Below are positions 9,377 to 17,674 of a stretch of 64,000 bases of DNA, in pieces (the first letter of the stretch is position 1; every line of letters starts with the position of its first letter). The DNA lies in NCBI RefSeq assembly GCF_023746615.1, contig NZ_CP082276.1, forward strand, positions 310,001 through 374,000, given 5' to 3'. The notes below the pieces were generated by a model, which saw only the letters and a list, made by a program, of their open reading frames with translations, ran no database searches and had not been told where the DNA came from. Origin of the DNA: Grimontia kaedaensis. GTDB lineage: Bacteria; Pseudomonadota; Gammaproteobacteria; Enterobacterales; Vibrionaceae. The translations under genes were made by a program, and so were the position numbers.

Positions 9377-9919
9377 ATGAAAAAAACGTTGAAAACCTTT
9401 ATAGGGGCAGCATTGATGATCTCGATGCCTGCAATGGCATTGGATGGTTTGGAAAAGCTTTCGGTGACGGAAACGGTCACTATCAATGCACCAGCGAAAG
9501 AAGTGTGGGACAAAGCCATCAGCTTTGATGGTTTGGATTCTTGGATTCCGGGAATCACTAAAAATGAACTGGTGTCGGGTGTGCCGAACGAGGCCGGGGC
9601 GGTAAGGAAACTCTATGTGGATGATGCGTCGCTGACAGAAGAGTTGATGGGCATTGATAACAAAACCATGGCGCTGAATTACAGAATTACCAAGGAGAAT
9701 GTCGACTTGTTGCCCGTCACGCATTACACCTCAACCATTTCGGTGGTTTCGAAAGGAGACAATGTGAGTGAAGTGAGTTGGAGCGGTGAGTTTTACCGTG
9801 GCTTTCCAGAAAGTAATCCGCCTGACTATCTGACCGATGAAGCGGCAGTTAAAGGTGTCACTAGCTTGTATCAGGCTGGCTTAGGAAACTTGAAGAAAGT
9901 ACTGGAAGGTAAAAAGTAA
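9377..9919 (+). CDS. Exported SRPBCC (START-like) family protein
   Basis: 180-residue protein with signal peptide (MKKTLKTFIGAALMISMPAMA) and a START/polyketide-cyclase-like body: VTETVTINAPAKEVWDKAISFDGLDSWIPG is the typical SRPBCC opening, and the long C-terminal helix ends the fold. Such proteins bind hydrophobic ligands in a deep pocket; this one should be periplasmic. The ATG at 9377 is chosen because GAGGA lies 8 bases upstream; the ATG at 9368 overlaps that site. It is monocistronic, and neither ligand nor pathway can be named. Confidence 0.8.
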   Translation: MKKTLKTFIGAALMISMPAMALDGLEKLSVTETVTINAPAKEVWDKAISFDGLDSWIPGITKNELVSGVPNEAGAVRKLYVDDASLTEELMGIDNKTMALNYRITKENVDLLPVTHYTSTISVVSKGDNVSEVSWSGEFYRGFPESNPPDYLTDEAAVKGVTSLYQAGLGNLKKVLEGKK

Positions 9920-9922
9920 TAG

Positions 9923-9973
9923 CTGGCTTGCTGACCACCCATCCCCCTAATCAGGGTGGTCGGCAAACCAGGC
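9923..9973. terminator. Long imperfect hairpin between convergent genes
   Basis: The stem 9930-9940 pairs with 9954-9964 (11 bp with one G-T pair) and extends imperfectly outward. It lies between the convergent SRPBCC and DUF6404 genes. There is no clear T tract on either strand, so terminator function is tentative. Confidence 0.45.
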
Positions 9974-9977
9974 TGAT

Positions 9978-10325
9978 CTAGATTTCGCCCCAGCTAGGAA
10001 GCTGTTTTCTTTTCGCGGAAAGCTTGTACCACGCAGACATCATCACACCGAAAAACAGGCCGGTAACCAGAGATGCGTTAAACGCATAGCTGAGGGACAC
10101 ACCGAGAGATTCCCACTGCATAAACCACATGATTAATCCCCACAAGGTACCAAACCAAAGGGTACCGAGCAGCGTGTTGATGCTGAAGGAACAGAACTGC
10201 GGTGGTGGAACTTTCAATCCCAATTTACGCGCAAGACGGTAAATCAAAGGATTGGCGGAAGATGGCAAAAAGCCTTTCTCAGTCAGGACCTCATGTGCAC
10301 GGTCCAGTTGTTGCTCGAAACTCAT
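9978..10325 (-). CDS. DUF6404 family small membrane protein
   Basis: 115 residues. A soluble N-terminal segment of about 45 residues (EQQLDRAHEVLTEKGF, then NPLIYRLARKLGLKVPPPQF) precedes two predicted membrane helices (about residues 50-70 and 78-97) and a short basic tail. This arrangement fits the DUF6404 family as I know it; no function is established. It is monocistronic and convergent with the SRPBCC gene. Confidence 0.75.
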   Translation of the reverse strand: MSFEQQLDRAHEVLTEKGFLPSSANPLIYRLARKLGLKVPPPQFCSFSINTLLGTLWFGTLWGLIMWFMQWESLGVSLSYAFNASLVTGLFFGVMMSAWYKLSAKRKQLPSWGEI

Positions 10326-10544
10326 TACTAATCACTATATACAACTCAGTGCGCTCACTATAACCCAAGGGAGGCTGGGCTAAAGGAGGATTGGCAGGTT
10401 TGGTGACCGCCGTCTCGCCAACGGCAAGTTTTCAACGCTTTATCGCGATCAGCGTAAAGGTATGCCAGTGTTTTCGCGCCTCCTTGTGGCCTCAGTCCGA
10501 AGAAATCAGTTAGGCTGTTTGCAAGAAAATAAGGAAGCCTATTC

Positions 10545-11444
10545 ATGCGCGTCGATTACCAAAAGCGGTTGCTGCCTGTCATTCGTCATCTAGAAAAACA
10601 CTTTAACGAGCCACTCAACCTGCCCGAAGTCGCGGCTTTGGCAAATCTCTCACCTTACCATTTTCATCGGACATTTAAGGCGGTACAGGGAGAAACGCTG
10701 GCAGATTTCATCAGGCGTCTACGTCTTGAAGCGGCGGCTGATGAGTTGTTTAAGAACAAACAGCCGGTGCTCAACATTGCCCTAGAGTTTGGTTTTTCGT
10801 CCTCTCAGAGTCTCGCGAAGGCCTTCCAGCAACATTTTGGCGTTACACCAACAGCCTTTCGTGACTGTGAAGACTACAAGGCATTTTCCGAGCTTGCACG
10901 AAACAGCAAGATTGGACACACGCTGCGCAAGATTGGAAACGAAGCGGAAGTGACTGATTCATATACTGGCTCTGACACATCAACATGGAGCAAGACAATG
11001 GAAAAGCAACACTTCGAGCGCAGTAAACTGGCCTATGTCCGCGTGACCGGCCCTTATGGTCAGGGATATGAAGAAGCGAGTGGTCGCCTTTATCAATGGG
11101 CGGGTATGAATGGCTTGGCAGGGAACACCTGTATTTTCATTTACCACGATAACCCTGAAATTACCCCGAACGAAAAGTGCCGCACTGATATCTGCCTAAT
11201 GGTGCCGGATGAGACTGAAGTGCCAGCAGGTATAGAGCTTCAAGATTTCCCCGGCGGCGAATATGCGGTGATGCGCCAGAACATCACGGACTTTAGTCAG
11301 TACCCCAAAGCATGGGATGACCTGATGAGTAAAGTGATTGAGATGGGCATCGAATCAGATGATCGTCCATGCTTTGAGCTTTACCACAGCTTTGATATGC
11401 AAACCCATCATGCTGATGTCAGTTTTTGCACTGCGATAAGATAA
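10545..11444 (+). CDS. AraC-family regulator with C-terminal GyrI-like effector domain
   Basis: 299-residue transcriptional regulator. Two AraC helix-turn-helix motifs occupy the N-terminal 105 residues (FNEPLNLPEVAALANLSPYHFHRTFKAV and the second recognition helix near SSSQSLAKAFQQHFGVTP). The C-terminal 150 residues form a GyrI-like/SOUL-type small-molecule binding domain (LAYVRVTGPYGQGYEEA, ending FELYHSFD). This HTH-first architecture is that of Rob/SbmC-like drug-responsive regulators. It is monocistronic with AAGGAAG upstream of the ATG. The ligand is unknown. Confidence 0.88.
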   Translation: MRVDYQKRLLPVIRHLEKHFNEPLNLPEVAALANLSPYHFHRTFKAVQGETLADFIRRLRLEAAADELFKNKQPVLNIALEFGFSSSQSLAKAFQQHFGVTPTAFRDCEDYKAFSELARNSKIGHTLRKIGNEAEVTDSYTGSDTSTWSKTMEKQHFERSKLAYVRVTGPYGQGYEEASGRLYQWAGMNGLAGNTCIFIYHDNPEITPNEKCRTDICLMVPDETEVPAGIELQDFPGGEYAVMRQNITDFSQYPKAWDDLMSKVIEMGIESDDRPCFELYHSFDMQTHHADVSFCTAIR

Positions 11445-11468
11445 TGTCGATAGAACGCTAATACTGAT

Positions 11469-11493
11469 GAAGCCCACGGTAACCGTGGGCTTC
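11469..11493. terminator. Shared terminator of convergent araC-type and MFS genes
   Basis: A perfect 12-bp inverted repeat (11469-11480 with 11482-11493) sits between the convergent stop codons. It can act on both strands; the plus-strand tail is moderately T-rich. Confidence 0.75.
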
Positions 11494-11496
11494 TGT

Positions 11497-12651
11497 TTAT
11501 GTGTTGGTCGCTGATGCCAGGCGTTTTTTCGTGGTTGGCAAGACGAATACTAGTGTAACCAAGGAAGCGGTGAACAAGGTTCCCCCGAGGTTCTGGAATA
11601 GTCCTGCAACGCCCAACGAAATTCCAAGCATGAGGTAATACATCAATCCAAACAGCGCACCGGCAGAGCCAGCATACTGGCGGTAGTTAACCAATGCTTG
11701 GCCTAGAATATTGGGTATTGCAATGCCGTAAGCGACAACGATTCCCACCATTGGCAGAACAAGCAGGTAGCTTTCTTGTAGTGCACCAACGCCGGCGCTA
11801 CAGAGCACAGCCAATGCACTGGAGCCTGAGACTAATGTATTCGCATCGAAGCCGTGTTTGAGTAAAGACTTATTGATCATGCTGCCTGCAAATGATCCCA
11901 GCGCCAGTGCAACCCCGGTATAGCCGAACTCAATGGAACTGAAACCCAGTTGTTTGAAAGTAAAAGGCGCAATCGCGTAGTAGCCAAACAGCATAAGATT
12001 AAAGGCGGCCACTAAAATAGCATTCTTCCATATTGAGCCATCTCGCAGCATTGCACGGCACACTGTAGCAAGCGAAACACGTTGGGTATGCACGGGTTTG
12101 GTTTCTGTCAGGGCAAACGTAGACCCAACCAGTAACACCACTGCTACACCCAATAATGTTGTGAATACGCCCAAGTAACCTGAGTAAGTGGTCACGACAC
12201 TTCCCAGAATCAGTCCAATCACAGGGCTAACTGCCGTCGCCATTCCCATGATAGAGAAGACCCTGCCCAATTCATCGCCTTCATAGCTGTCCCTTAACAT
12301 GGTTTGACCGACGACAGAGCCTGTCGCTGCCCCAAAGGCGGAAATCACTCGGGCTATAAGCACGACATGAAAGTCGGCCGCAAACATGGCTAAAACGCTT
12401 CCCAGTGCATAAGTCGCCAAACCAATGAGCATCGCTGTGCGTCGTCCCAATGTATCGGCAAGCCTTCCCCACACCACTACGCCAACCGCAAATGCAGAAA
12501 AGTAAACCGATAACGTGAGTGATGCCGTATCAAAAGAAACGCCAAAGGCTTCAGCCAGATTGGGCAATGCCGGGCTGTAAATTGTTTCTGCAATTTGGGG
12601 AAACATCAGCAGCGCCCCAAGAAGCCACAAAGATAGGGTTTGCGTTTTCAT
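11497..12651 (-). CDS. MFS drug-resistance transporter (Bcr/CflA-like, 12 helices)
   Basis: 384-residue inner-membrane exporter of the major facilitator superfamily. It has the MFS motif between helices 2 and 3 (GRLADTLGRRTAMLIG) and an N-terminal MFPQIAETIYSPALPNLA typical of Bcr/CflA drug:H+ antiporters. ATG 12651 is preceded by GGAG at five bases; the open frame extends 29 codons further upstream without a site, overlapping the divergent promoter. It is divergent from an AraC regulator, an arrangement usual for a regulated exporter. Confidence 0.88.
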   Translation of the reverse strand: MKTQTLSLWLLGALLMFPQIAETIYSPALPNLAEAFGVSFDTASLTLSVYFSAFAVGVVVWGRLADTLGRRTAMLIGLATYALGSVLAMFAADFHVVLIARVISAFGAATGSVVGQTMLRDSYEGDELGRVFSIMGMATAVSPVIGLILGSVVTTYSGYLGVFTTLLGVAVVLLVGSTFALTETKPVHTQRVSLATVCRAMLRDGSIWKNAILVAAFNLMLFGYYAIAPFTFKQLGFSSIEFGYTGVALALGSFAGSMINKSLLKHGFDANTLVSGSSALAVLCSAGVGALQESYLLVLPMVGIVVAYGIAIPNILGQALVNYRQYAGSAGALFGLMYYLMLGISLGVAGLFQNLGGTLFTASLVTLVFVLPTTKKRLASATNT

Positions 12652-12749
12652 ATAGTCTCCAATAATCGTTTTTGATGGCGTGGAGTCTACAGGTGGATAT
12701 ACTTGGACTATTAGCGTCATTAAAACAAAAAACATCAAAATAAGGACAG

Positions 12750-13529
12750 ATGGCAGTTATAACCGAAGAAACCCGATTTAACGCGGATGTGTTGGAAGCG
12801 CCTATCATTGGCGTTGCAGCACAGATTGGGCGTCATGACTCGGGAATGCACAAACACAATAAGCATCAGCTTCTGTTTGCTTCTTCAGGGTGCATGAGCA
12901 TCAACCTGAACGGGTTGTGGTGTGTGCTGCCTCCAAGCCGTGCTGCCTGGATCCCTGCTGGCACCATTCACTGCGCTGTGATGCGCAACGTTGTGTCTTA
13001 CCGTTCTTTGTATTTTGATGCTCAGGTATCCCAGCACCTTCCAAAAGAGATAAAGATCATCGCGGTTAACGGTTTACTGAGGGAGCTTATTGAGCGCATG
13101 GCTTACTGGGAGTGGGAGATGCCGGAAAAAGATCAGCGTGCGATCTTTTCTCTGTTTTGTCAGGAGTTCGGAAGCGCACAGGAAGAACACTTCGCGCTCA
13201 AGTTACCGTCTGATCGTCGATTAAAGATTTGGCTAGAAGACGTTATGGCGGGCAGAGACCTTCCAGAACCCTTGGTCGAGATGGCAAAAGGTATTGGTGC
13301 AAGCGCCAAAACCATCAGCCGCATTTTTACTCGTGAAACCGGTATGCCTTATCAGTCATGGCGTCAGCAATGGAGACTGCAGGCGTCGATCGAACGATTG
13401 TCTGAAGGAGAGAGCGTGTCAGAAGTGGCGTCCGCGCTGAAATTCTCCAGTGATAGCGCGTTTATCAGCTTCTTTAGAAAAATGACAGGCAACACACCAG
13501 GAAGGTACCTAAAAGAGCCCACCGAATAA
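12750..13529 (+). CDS. AraC-family regulator with N-terminal cupin (NimR-like)
   Basis: 259 residues: an N-terminal cupin sensor (HDSGMHKHNKHQLLFASSG, then PPSRAAWIPAGTIH) and a C-terminal pair of AraC helix-turn-helix motifs (VEMAKGIGASAKTISRIFTRETG and VASALKFSSDSAFISFFRKMTG). The size and order fit the NimR group, whose E. coli member controls a divergent MFS exporter. The same divergent layout here suggests it regulates the MFS gene at 11497-12651. AAGGA-like bases precede the ATG. The inducer is unknown. Confidence 0.88.
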   Translation: MAVITEETRFNADVLEAPIIGVAAQIGRHDSGMHKHNKHQLLFASSGCMSINLNGLWCVLPPSRAAWIPAGTIHCAVMRNVVSYRSLYFDAQVSQHLPKEIKIIAVNGLLRELIERMAYWEWEMPEKDQRAIFSLFCQEFGSAQEEHFALKLPSDRRLKIWLEDVMAGRDLPEPLVEMAKGIGASAKTISRIFTRETGMPYQSWRQQWRLQASIERLSEGESVSEVASALKFSSDSAFISFFRKMTGNTPGRYLKEPTE

Positions 13530-13610
13530 GAAATTTACAGTGCAAATTGTGCCCACATAGCAGCGTTAGCGTCTGAGACTTTCTCATGTCCATAATTTAC
13601 TTTGGGTTGT

Positions 13611-13629
13611 AATGATAACTATTATCATC
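13611..13629 (+). promoter_or_regulatory. Fur box overlapping a promoter
   Basis: TGATAAC-T-ATTATCA (13613-13627) is a near-perfect 7-1-7 Fur motif. It overlaps a plausible sigma-70 promoter: -35 TTTACT at 13597-13602, 17-base spacer, -10 TATTAT at 13620-13625. That places the transcript start near 13632, which excludes upstream start codons for the next gene. Confidence 0.8.
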
Positions 13630-13673
13630 TAAATTCAATGTATGGTGATATGAATGTAAGACGGGTGAAGGCA

Positions 13674-13943
13674 ATGGATAGCAAGCACGTGAAGGGCAAG
13701 GGAGCCATCGCGGTTCAACAAACAGAAAAAGTACAACTTGAGTTCAGTTTAGAGACGTTGGAGCGTCTATTCATGAATGGCCAGTTATGTGCAGCGGAAT
13801 TCAGCTGTTTAAACGCCAACTCTAAGAAAGTTGTGCAGGCTCTTTGCCTAAACACTTGCATGCACCGTGTTTGCAACGAAAGATCACGCGCAGCACCACT
13901 GGAAGAAGGCTTGCTTATCGACAATAAAAATATCAGTTACTGA
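13674..13943 (+). CDS. Small cysteine-containing protein, probably Fur-regulated; function unknown
   Basis: About 89 residues from ATG 13674; the open frame runs back to a TTG at 13602, but the Fur box and -10 element lie inside that extension. ATGs at 13638 and 13650 are other options. The sequence has an acidic/amphipathic middle (VQLEFSLETLERLFMNGQLCAAEF) and several cysteines (QLCAAEFSC, ALCLNTCMHRVC). I see no signal peptide or membrane helix. I do not recognise a named family. Iron-repressed small proteins of this kind may sit in iron-sparing or haem/siderophore responses, but that is inference from the promoter alone. Confidence 0.65.
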   Translation: MDSKHVKGKGAIAVQQTEKVQLEFSLETLERLFMNGQLCAAEFSCLNANSKKVVQALCLNTCMHRVCNERSRAAPLEEGLLIDNKNISY

Positions 13944-14098
13944 AATTTTTGTTCACTGACTTGATTCTTCTTCAGATAGCCCCAATATAATTAAGTTAGT
14001 GTTTATTTATCTTCGGTAACAAATAATCCACAATTAAAAATCCTATCGCTCAATAATCAAGGTTTTAAAATAAATTCGAAATTTTTTTGGTTGTTACC

Positions 14099-14127
14099 CT
14101 TGAAAGTTTTTTTGCTCGTCTCCAAAT
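14099..14127 (+). promoter_or_regulatory. Sigma-32-like heat-shock promoter of ibpA
   Basis: -35 CTTGAAA at 14099-14105, a 14-base spacer, and -10 CTCCAAAT at 14120-14127, close to the sigma-32 consensus (CTTGAAA / CCCCATNT). It predicts a start near 14133 and a leader of about 80 bases before ibpA. Confidence 0.75.
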
Positions 14128-14132
14128 ATATT

Positions 14133-14217
14133 GGTGTAGAGGTTGTGGCGATATTCGTGCGGCCTCTCAGGTAAATATACTAATTGAATTTAATATCGCT
14201 TCTTTGGAGGATATATG
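14133..14217 (+). promoter_or_regulatory. ibpA leader, possible RNA thermometer
   Basis: The 80-base leader ends in TTGGAGG four bases before the start codon, with pyrimidine-rich sequence (CGCTTCTTT) immediately upstream that can pair with the ribosome binding site. Leaders of ibpA genes in enterobacteria and pseudomonads carry ROSE-type thermometers, so one is expected here. I have not folded it. Confidence 0.4.
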
Positions 14218-14676
14218 ATGAAAACTATCGATCTGACCCCACTATACCGTAATAGTATTGGCTTTGACCGTTTTGCCACTTTACTGGATAACGCGTTCCG
14301 CGCAGAAAGCGCTGCAGCGGGTTACCCACCGTATAACATTGAATCACTGGAAGACAACAAGTACGCGATTACCCTTGCTGTTGCTGGTTTTACGCAAGAA
14401 GAGCTAAACATTAATGTAGAGCGTGGCGTGCTGACTATCCGCGGTGAAAAAGAGAAAGCTGAAGGCAAAAATTACCTGTATCAAGGTATTGCTAACCGCA
14501 CTTTCGAACGTAAATTCAACCTGGCTGACTACGTTGAGGTTACCGGTGCAGATCTGGAAAATGGTCTGCTGAAAATTAATCTGTTGAAAGTTATTCCAGA
14601 AGCAATGAAGCCTAAGTCCATTGCTATTAATAACAGCTCTTCTACGATAGAACACAAAGAAGAAGTTGTTGCTTAA
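14215..14676 (+). CDS. ibpA: Small heat-shock protein IbpA (Hsp20/alpha-crystallin family)
   Basis: 153-residue ATP-independent holdase that coats aggregating proteins for later rescue by DnaK and ClpB. The N-terminus (MKTIDLTPLYRNSIGFDRFATLLDNA) is the IbpA/IbpB type. The alpha-crystallin domain covers roughly residues 35-125, with the conserved AVAGFTQEELNI and GVLTIRGEKE and the closing NGLLKINLLK. Two ATGs in tandem (14215 and 14218) follow GGAGG, and either could be used. It is monocistronic behind a sigma-32-like promoter, which supports the assignment. Confidence 0.94.
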   Translation: MMKTIDLTPLYRNSIGFDRFATLLDNAFRAESAAAGYPPYNIESLEDNKYAITLAVAGFTQEELNINVERGVLTIRGEKEKAEGKNYLYQGIANRTFERKFNLADYVEVTGADLENGLLKINLLKVIPEAMKPKSIAINNSSSTIEHKEEVVA

Positions 14677-14715
14677 TTAATATTTCATGATGTTGCGTTA
14701 AACGAAAGGGCTGAT

Positions 14716-15183
14716 TCATTCAGCCCTTAAGTGTGTTAATTCCATTTGAATATGTTCAATGCCAGTTTTGGTTGAAACATACACCTCTCCTGCTTTTTTA
14801 AATCCCAATTTTCCATAAAGCGGTGTTGCATGCAGACGTGCATTTAAAATAATATTTTTTGTTAGGTGCTTTTTAGCGTGAACAATCAGTCGGCTAAGAA
14901 TGGCCTCTCCCAACCCTTTGCGCTGGTGGTCAGGCGAAACCACCATTTGCGAAATCTGCATTATGGAATCATCTCGTTTGGTCAGCCGACCATAAGCCAG
15001 AAGCTCTCCGTGATAGATGGCCCCGAGATGCAGGCTACTTTCTTCGTCAGAATCGAATAATACTTCCCAAGGTAGGCCAGCCTCTTCGAAAAACAAGGCG
15101 TAACGAAGGCTCAAAGCCTGTTGATAATGCTCTGAATCTTTATCCAGCCAACGATATTCAATCTGATTACCAAGCGTGTTCAT
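14716..15183 (-). CDS. GNAT family N-acetyltransferase
   Basis: About 155-residue acetyltransferase of the ElaA-like/GNAT fold. The acetyl-CoA loop is visible (VVSPDHQRKGLGEAILSRL), as are the later strand and helix LHATPLYGKLGFKKAG. ATG 15183 is chosen (GGGAAGG upstream), giving a 17-base overlap with the end of the SDR gene; a frame from 15210 adds nine residues. The overlap indicates translational coupling with the SDR. The substrate is unknown. Confidence 0.85.
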   Translation of the reverse strand: MNTLGNQIEYRWLDKDSEHYQQALSLRYALFFEEAGLPWEVLFDSDEESSLHLGAIYHGELLAYGRLTKRDDSIMQISQMVVSPDHQRKGLGEAILSRLIVHAKKHLTKNIILNARLHATPLYGKLGFKKAGEVYVSTKTGIEHIQMELTHLRAE

Positions 15184-15853
15184 GGCCTTCCCAGGTAAAA
15201 AATTTGCCACTGTCGTTCATTGTCAGTGACTGGGAGAGTTTTACAATACCTTCTGCGCTCTCTTGCACCGTGATGTCGGCTTCATCACCACCCATATCGG
15301 TTTTCACCCATCCTGGATGTACCGGACACACAATAATGCCCTCTGCTTTTAGTTCGAGTGCTAGTACCTGCATGACTTTGTTAACGGCAGCTTTAGAGCT
15401 TCGGTACGCAAACATTCCGGTGGACTCACGGCTCAAAGCTCCCATCTGGCTAGAAATAGTGAGGACTTTAGGTGAACGGCTTTTCGCTAAATGACTGAGC
15501 AAAGCATTGGTGATGATTAAAGGGGCGATGGTGTTTATCTCAAAGGTCTGTTCCCAGCCTTGAACGTCCATATCACTGTAACTCTGATGGTCAGGCCCAA
15601 TAACACCTGCATTGTTCACCAAGACATCAATTTGAGTATCTTCAAGTGATGCTGCAAAGGCTTGGATGCTTTGTGAGTCGGTAACTTCCAGAGGCCGAAG
15701 AATTAGTTGATTCGACTCTTGCAAAAGAGTCAGTGAACTTGGTGGTTCTGGCGAGCGATAGGTAGCGATCACTTTATCGCCTTTCGCGAGATATGTTTTT
15801 ACCAGTTCCAATCCTATTCCGCGGGAGGCTCCTGTCACAACAATTGTACCCAT
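15167..15853 (-). CDS. Short-chain dehydrogenase/reductase (SDR)
   Basis: 228-residue classical SDR. It has the nucleotide-binding TGASRGIG at the N-terminus, the structural NNAG, the catalytic YRSSKAAVNK (Tyr-x3-Lys) with an upstream Ser (ISSQMG), and PGWVKTDMGG. ATG 15853 has AAGGAG seven bases upstream. NAD(P) preference and substrate cannot be determined. It is cotranscribed with the GNAT gene downstream. Confidence 0.9.
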   Translation of the reverse strand: MGTIVVTGASRGIGLELVKTYLAKGDKVIATYRSPEPPSSLTLLQESNQLILRPLEVTDSQSIQAFAASLEDTQIDVLVNNAGVIGPDHQSYSDMDVQGWEQTFEINTIAPLIITNALLSHLAKSRSPKVLTISSQMGALSRESTGMFAYRSSKAAVNKVMQVLALELKAEGIIVCPVHPGWVKTDMGGDEADITVQESAEGIVKLSQSLTMNDSGKFFTWEGHEHAW

Positions 15854-16112
15854 CACATGACTCCTTTTGTGTATGGCTATTTAGGCAGGTTATATGTTAT
15901 TGAGATACCAAAGGAATGTCTGGGGGCAATTTTTGTCCTGCGTCGCAAAATTTAGGCGGTCAGGATTTAATCGCTTAATCTCAATCTATTACGTGTTGCG
16001 AAGAAAGTTACCCACAGAAACGGTGGATAACCCTTTGGGTAACGTTGAATTAATACAAACGTCATATTGGAATGTGGCGATATGTTCAAAAATCACGCGG
16101 GTTGCGGGAGGT

Positions 16113-16139
16113 GTGGTTAAACGTTAACCGCTTTATTTT
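16113..16139 (+). terminator. Orphan plus-strand terminator-like hairpin
   Basis: GTGGTTAA (16113-16120) pairs with TTAACCGC (16124-16131, one G-T pair), followed by TTTATTTTTT. Both flanking genes are on the minus strand, so it would end an unannotated plus-strand transcript. Confidence 0.5.
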
Positions 16140-16311
16140 TTACCCAAATTAGTTTTGAACGAAACGAGTTTCGTTATGTGTCTTGATTCTTATCATATCA
16201 TTCAATTCGTCCAGATTATCGGCAGGATATAGAGGGTGAAAAGCGTAGATTTCAGCGCTGAGCAAAAATTGAACACTTTATTCCAGAGGATGAGAGGACT
16301 GAATCCGCATA

Positions 16312-16340
16312 ATAAAAAAAGCCCCGGAAATTCCGGGGCT
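16312..16340 (-). terminator. Terminator of the GlxA-type regulator gene
   Basis: AGCCCCGG (16320-16327) pairs with CCGGGGCT (16333-16340); on the minus strand it is followed by seven Ts. It is a classic strong rho-independent terminator, just after the regulator's stop codon. Confidence 0.93.
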
Positions 16341-16361
16341 GATTTGCAATAAGTTCGATGT

Positions 16362-17387
16362 TTAGCTGGCTATTTGAGCGCTTTCTAAATTGACACTGCC
16401 GAGTGTTGGCTCTTGGTCTTGGCGCATGCCTACACGCTCTTCCCGTGGTGGGATACCATAGTAATCGCGATAGCATTTAGAGAAGTGAGGGGTTGAAACA
16501 AACCCGCAGGCAATCGAGATTTCAATAATGGATAAGTTTGTCTGGATCAGAAGCTGCTTCGCGCGACTTAGCCGGAGGTGCAAATAGTACCGAGAAGGAG
16601 AACACTGAATATGCCGTTGAAACAGCCGTTCGAGCTGACGGCGTGAGAGTTGCACTAAGCTGGCAAGCTCATCGATACAGAAAGGCTCTTCCAGATTAGC
16701 TTCCATCAGTGAGACAGTTTCGAGCAACTTTGGTTGTGCGGTACCAATCAGATTCCTTAACGGGATCTTCTGTACGTCTTCGCTGTTTCTGACACGTTCA
16801 CACATGAACATTTCAGAAATCGCGGCACTTAATTTATTTCCATGCTCTTTGGTGACCATATTAAGCATCATGTCCATGGGGGCGGTACCCCCCGCGCTGG
16901 TCATGCGTTGCTCATCAATAGAGAATAGCTTGTTACTAACTCGCACTGCAGGGAAGGCTTCTTGGAAACCGGCCAGATACTCCCAGTGGATCGAACAAGC
17001 TTTGTTTTGCATGATCCCAGCTTTCGCCAGAATGAAGCTACCAGTGCATATTGCACCAATGGTGACATGCTTACGATCTAGCGAACCAAGCCAGCTGAGT
17101 AGGCGCGGATTAGCTGATTTTTCGATGTCCAGACCACCACAGACAATCACGATGTCCAGAGGTTGTTGGGATGGGATTCCCCCATCAACACCTATCTGTA
17201 GTGAATCACTTGCTGATACTGCTTGGCCGTCTTCACTCAGCGTATGCCATTGGTACAGCGTTTCTCCTGACAACTGGTTTGCCATTCGCAATACTTCAAT
17301 CGCTGAAGCCATTGCCAACATAGTGAACCTATCGCAAAGGTAGAAACCAATGTTAACGGGTTTGCGTAATGAGGATACTGTGCCCAT
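16362..17387 (-). CDS. GlxA-family AraC regulator (DJ-1/PfpI-like sensor plus HTH)
   Basis: 341-residue regulator. The N-terminal class I amidotransferase-like sensor (about residues 10-195) contains DIVIVCGGLDIE and GAICTGSFILAKAG, with Cys at the nucleophile-elbow position. The C-terminal AraC domain holds IDELASLVQLSRRQLERLFQRH and the second motif IIEISIACGFVSTPHFSKCYRDYYG. The GbdR (glycine betaine-responsive) regulator has this architecture, and a betaine-type receptor lies about 12 kb away, but I cannot show the link. ATG 17387 is preceded by AGAGG at five bases; the frame extends further upstream. Confidence 0.88.
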   Translation of the reverse strand: MGTVSSLRKPVNIGFYLCDRFTMLAMASAIEVLRMANQLSGETLYQWHTLSEDGQAVSASDSLQIGVDGGIPSQQPLDIVIVCGGLDIEKSANPRLLSWLGSLDRKHVTIGAICTGSFILAKAGIMQNKACSIHWEYLAGFQEAFPAVRVSNKLFSIDEQRMTSAGGTAPMDMMLNMVTKEHGNKLSAAISEMFMCERVRNSEDVQKIPLRNLIGTAQPKLLETVSLMEANLEEPFCIDELASLVQLSRRQLERLFQRHIQCSPSRYYLHLRLSRAKQLLIQTNLSIIEISIACGFVSTPHFSKCYRDYYGIPPREERVGMRQDQEPTLGSVNLESAQIAS

Positions 17388-17674
17388 AGGAACCTCTCCA
17401 TTCTCGGTTTGTTTTAAACCGTCCTTGTTTAATTTAGTTACAGCTCTTAGAGATTGGCGCAGTCCAGAACGCAGCTTCTCCCCTATGGGTAGGACAATGT
17501 TAATGGAAAGTAAAATTAATTTATTTGAAACACGGACGTCATGAACCAAAAACTCTTATTTGCGACATTTGAAGCGGATTTATCGTATGAAAATGGACAC
17601 CTTGAGGCCCATTTTCCGGCACTCAAGGTGTTTAGAGGTGTAATCAATTTTGAGGTGGGCTTGGGAAAAACGAC

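Larger units (their letters stand above)
15854..16361. other. 500-base intergenic region with a possible plus-strand RNA
   Basis: The only long frame (15894-16127, plus) has no ribosome site and no recognisable product. However, a hairpin with a T-rich tail on the plus strand (16113-16139) has no upstream gene to serve, and an 8-bp stem near 16005-16045 suggests a structured transcript. A weak promoter-like pair is at 15867-15872 and 15890-15895. It may be a small RNA of about 235 bases; evidence is thin. Confidence 0.35.

Noticed and set aside
15894..16127. 77-codon plus-strand open frame between SDR and GlxA-type genes
   Set aside because: No ribosome site and no family-like sequence, and the stop lies inside a terminator hairpin; it is better explained as non-coding.
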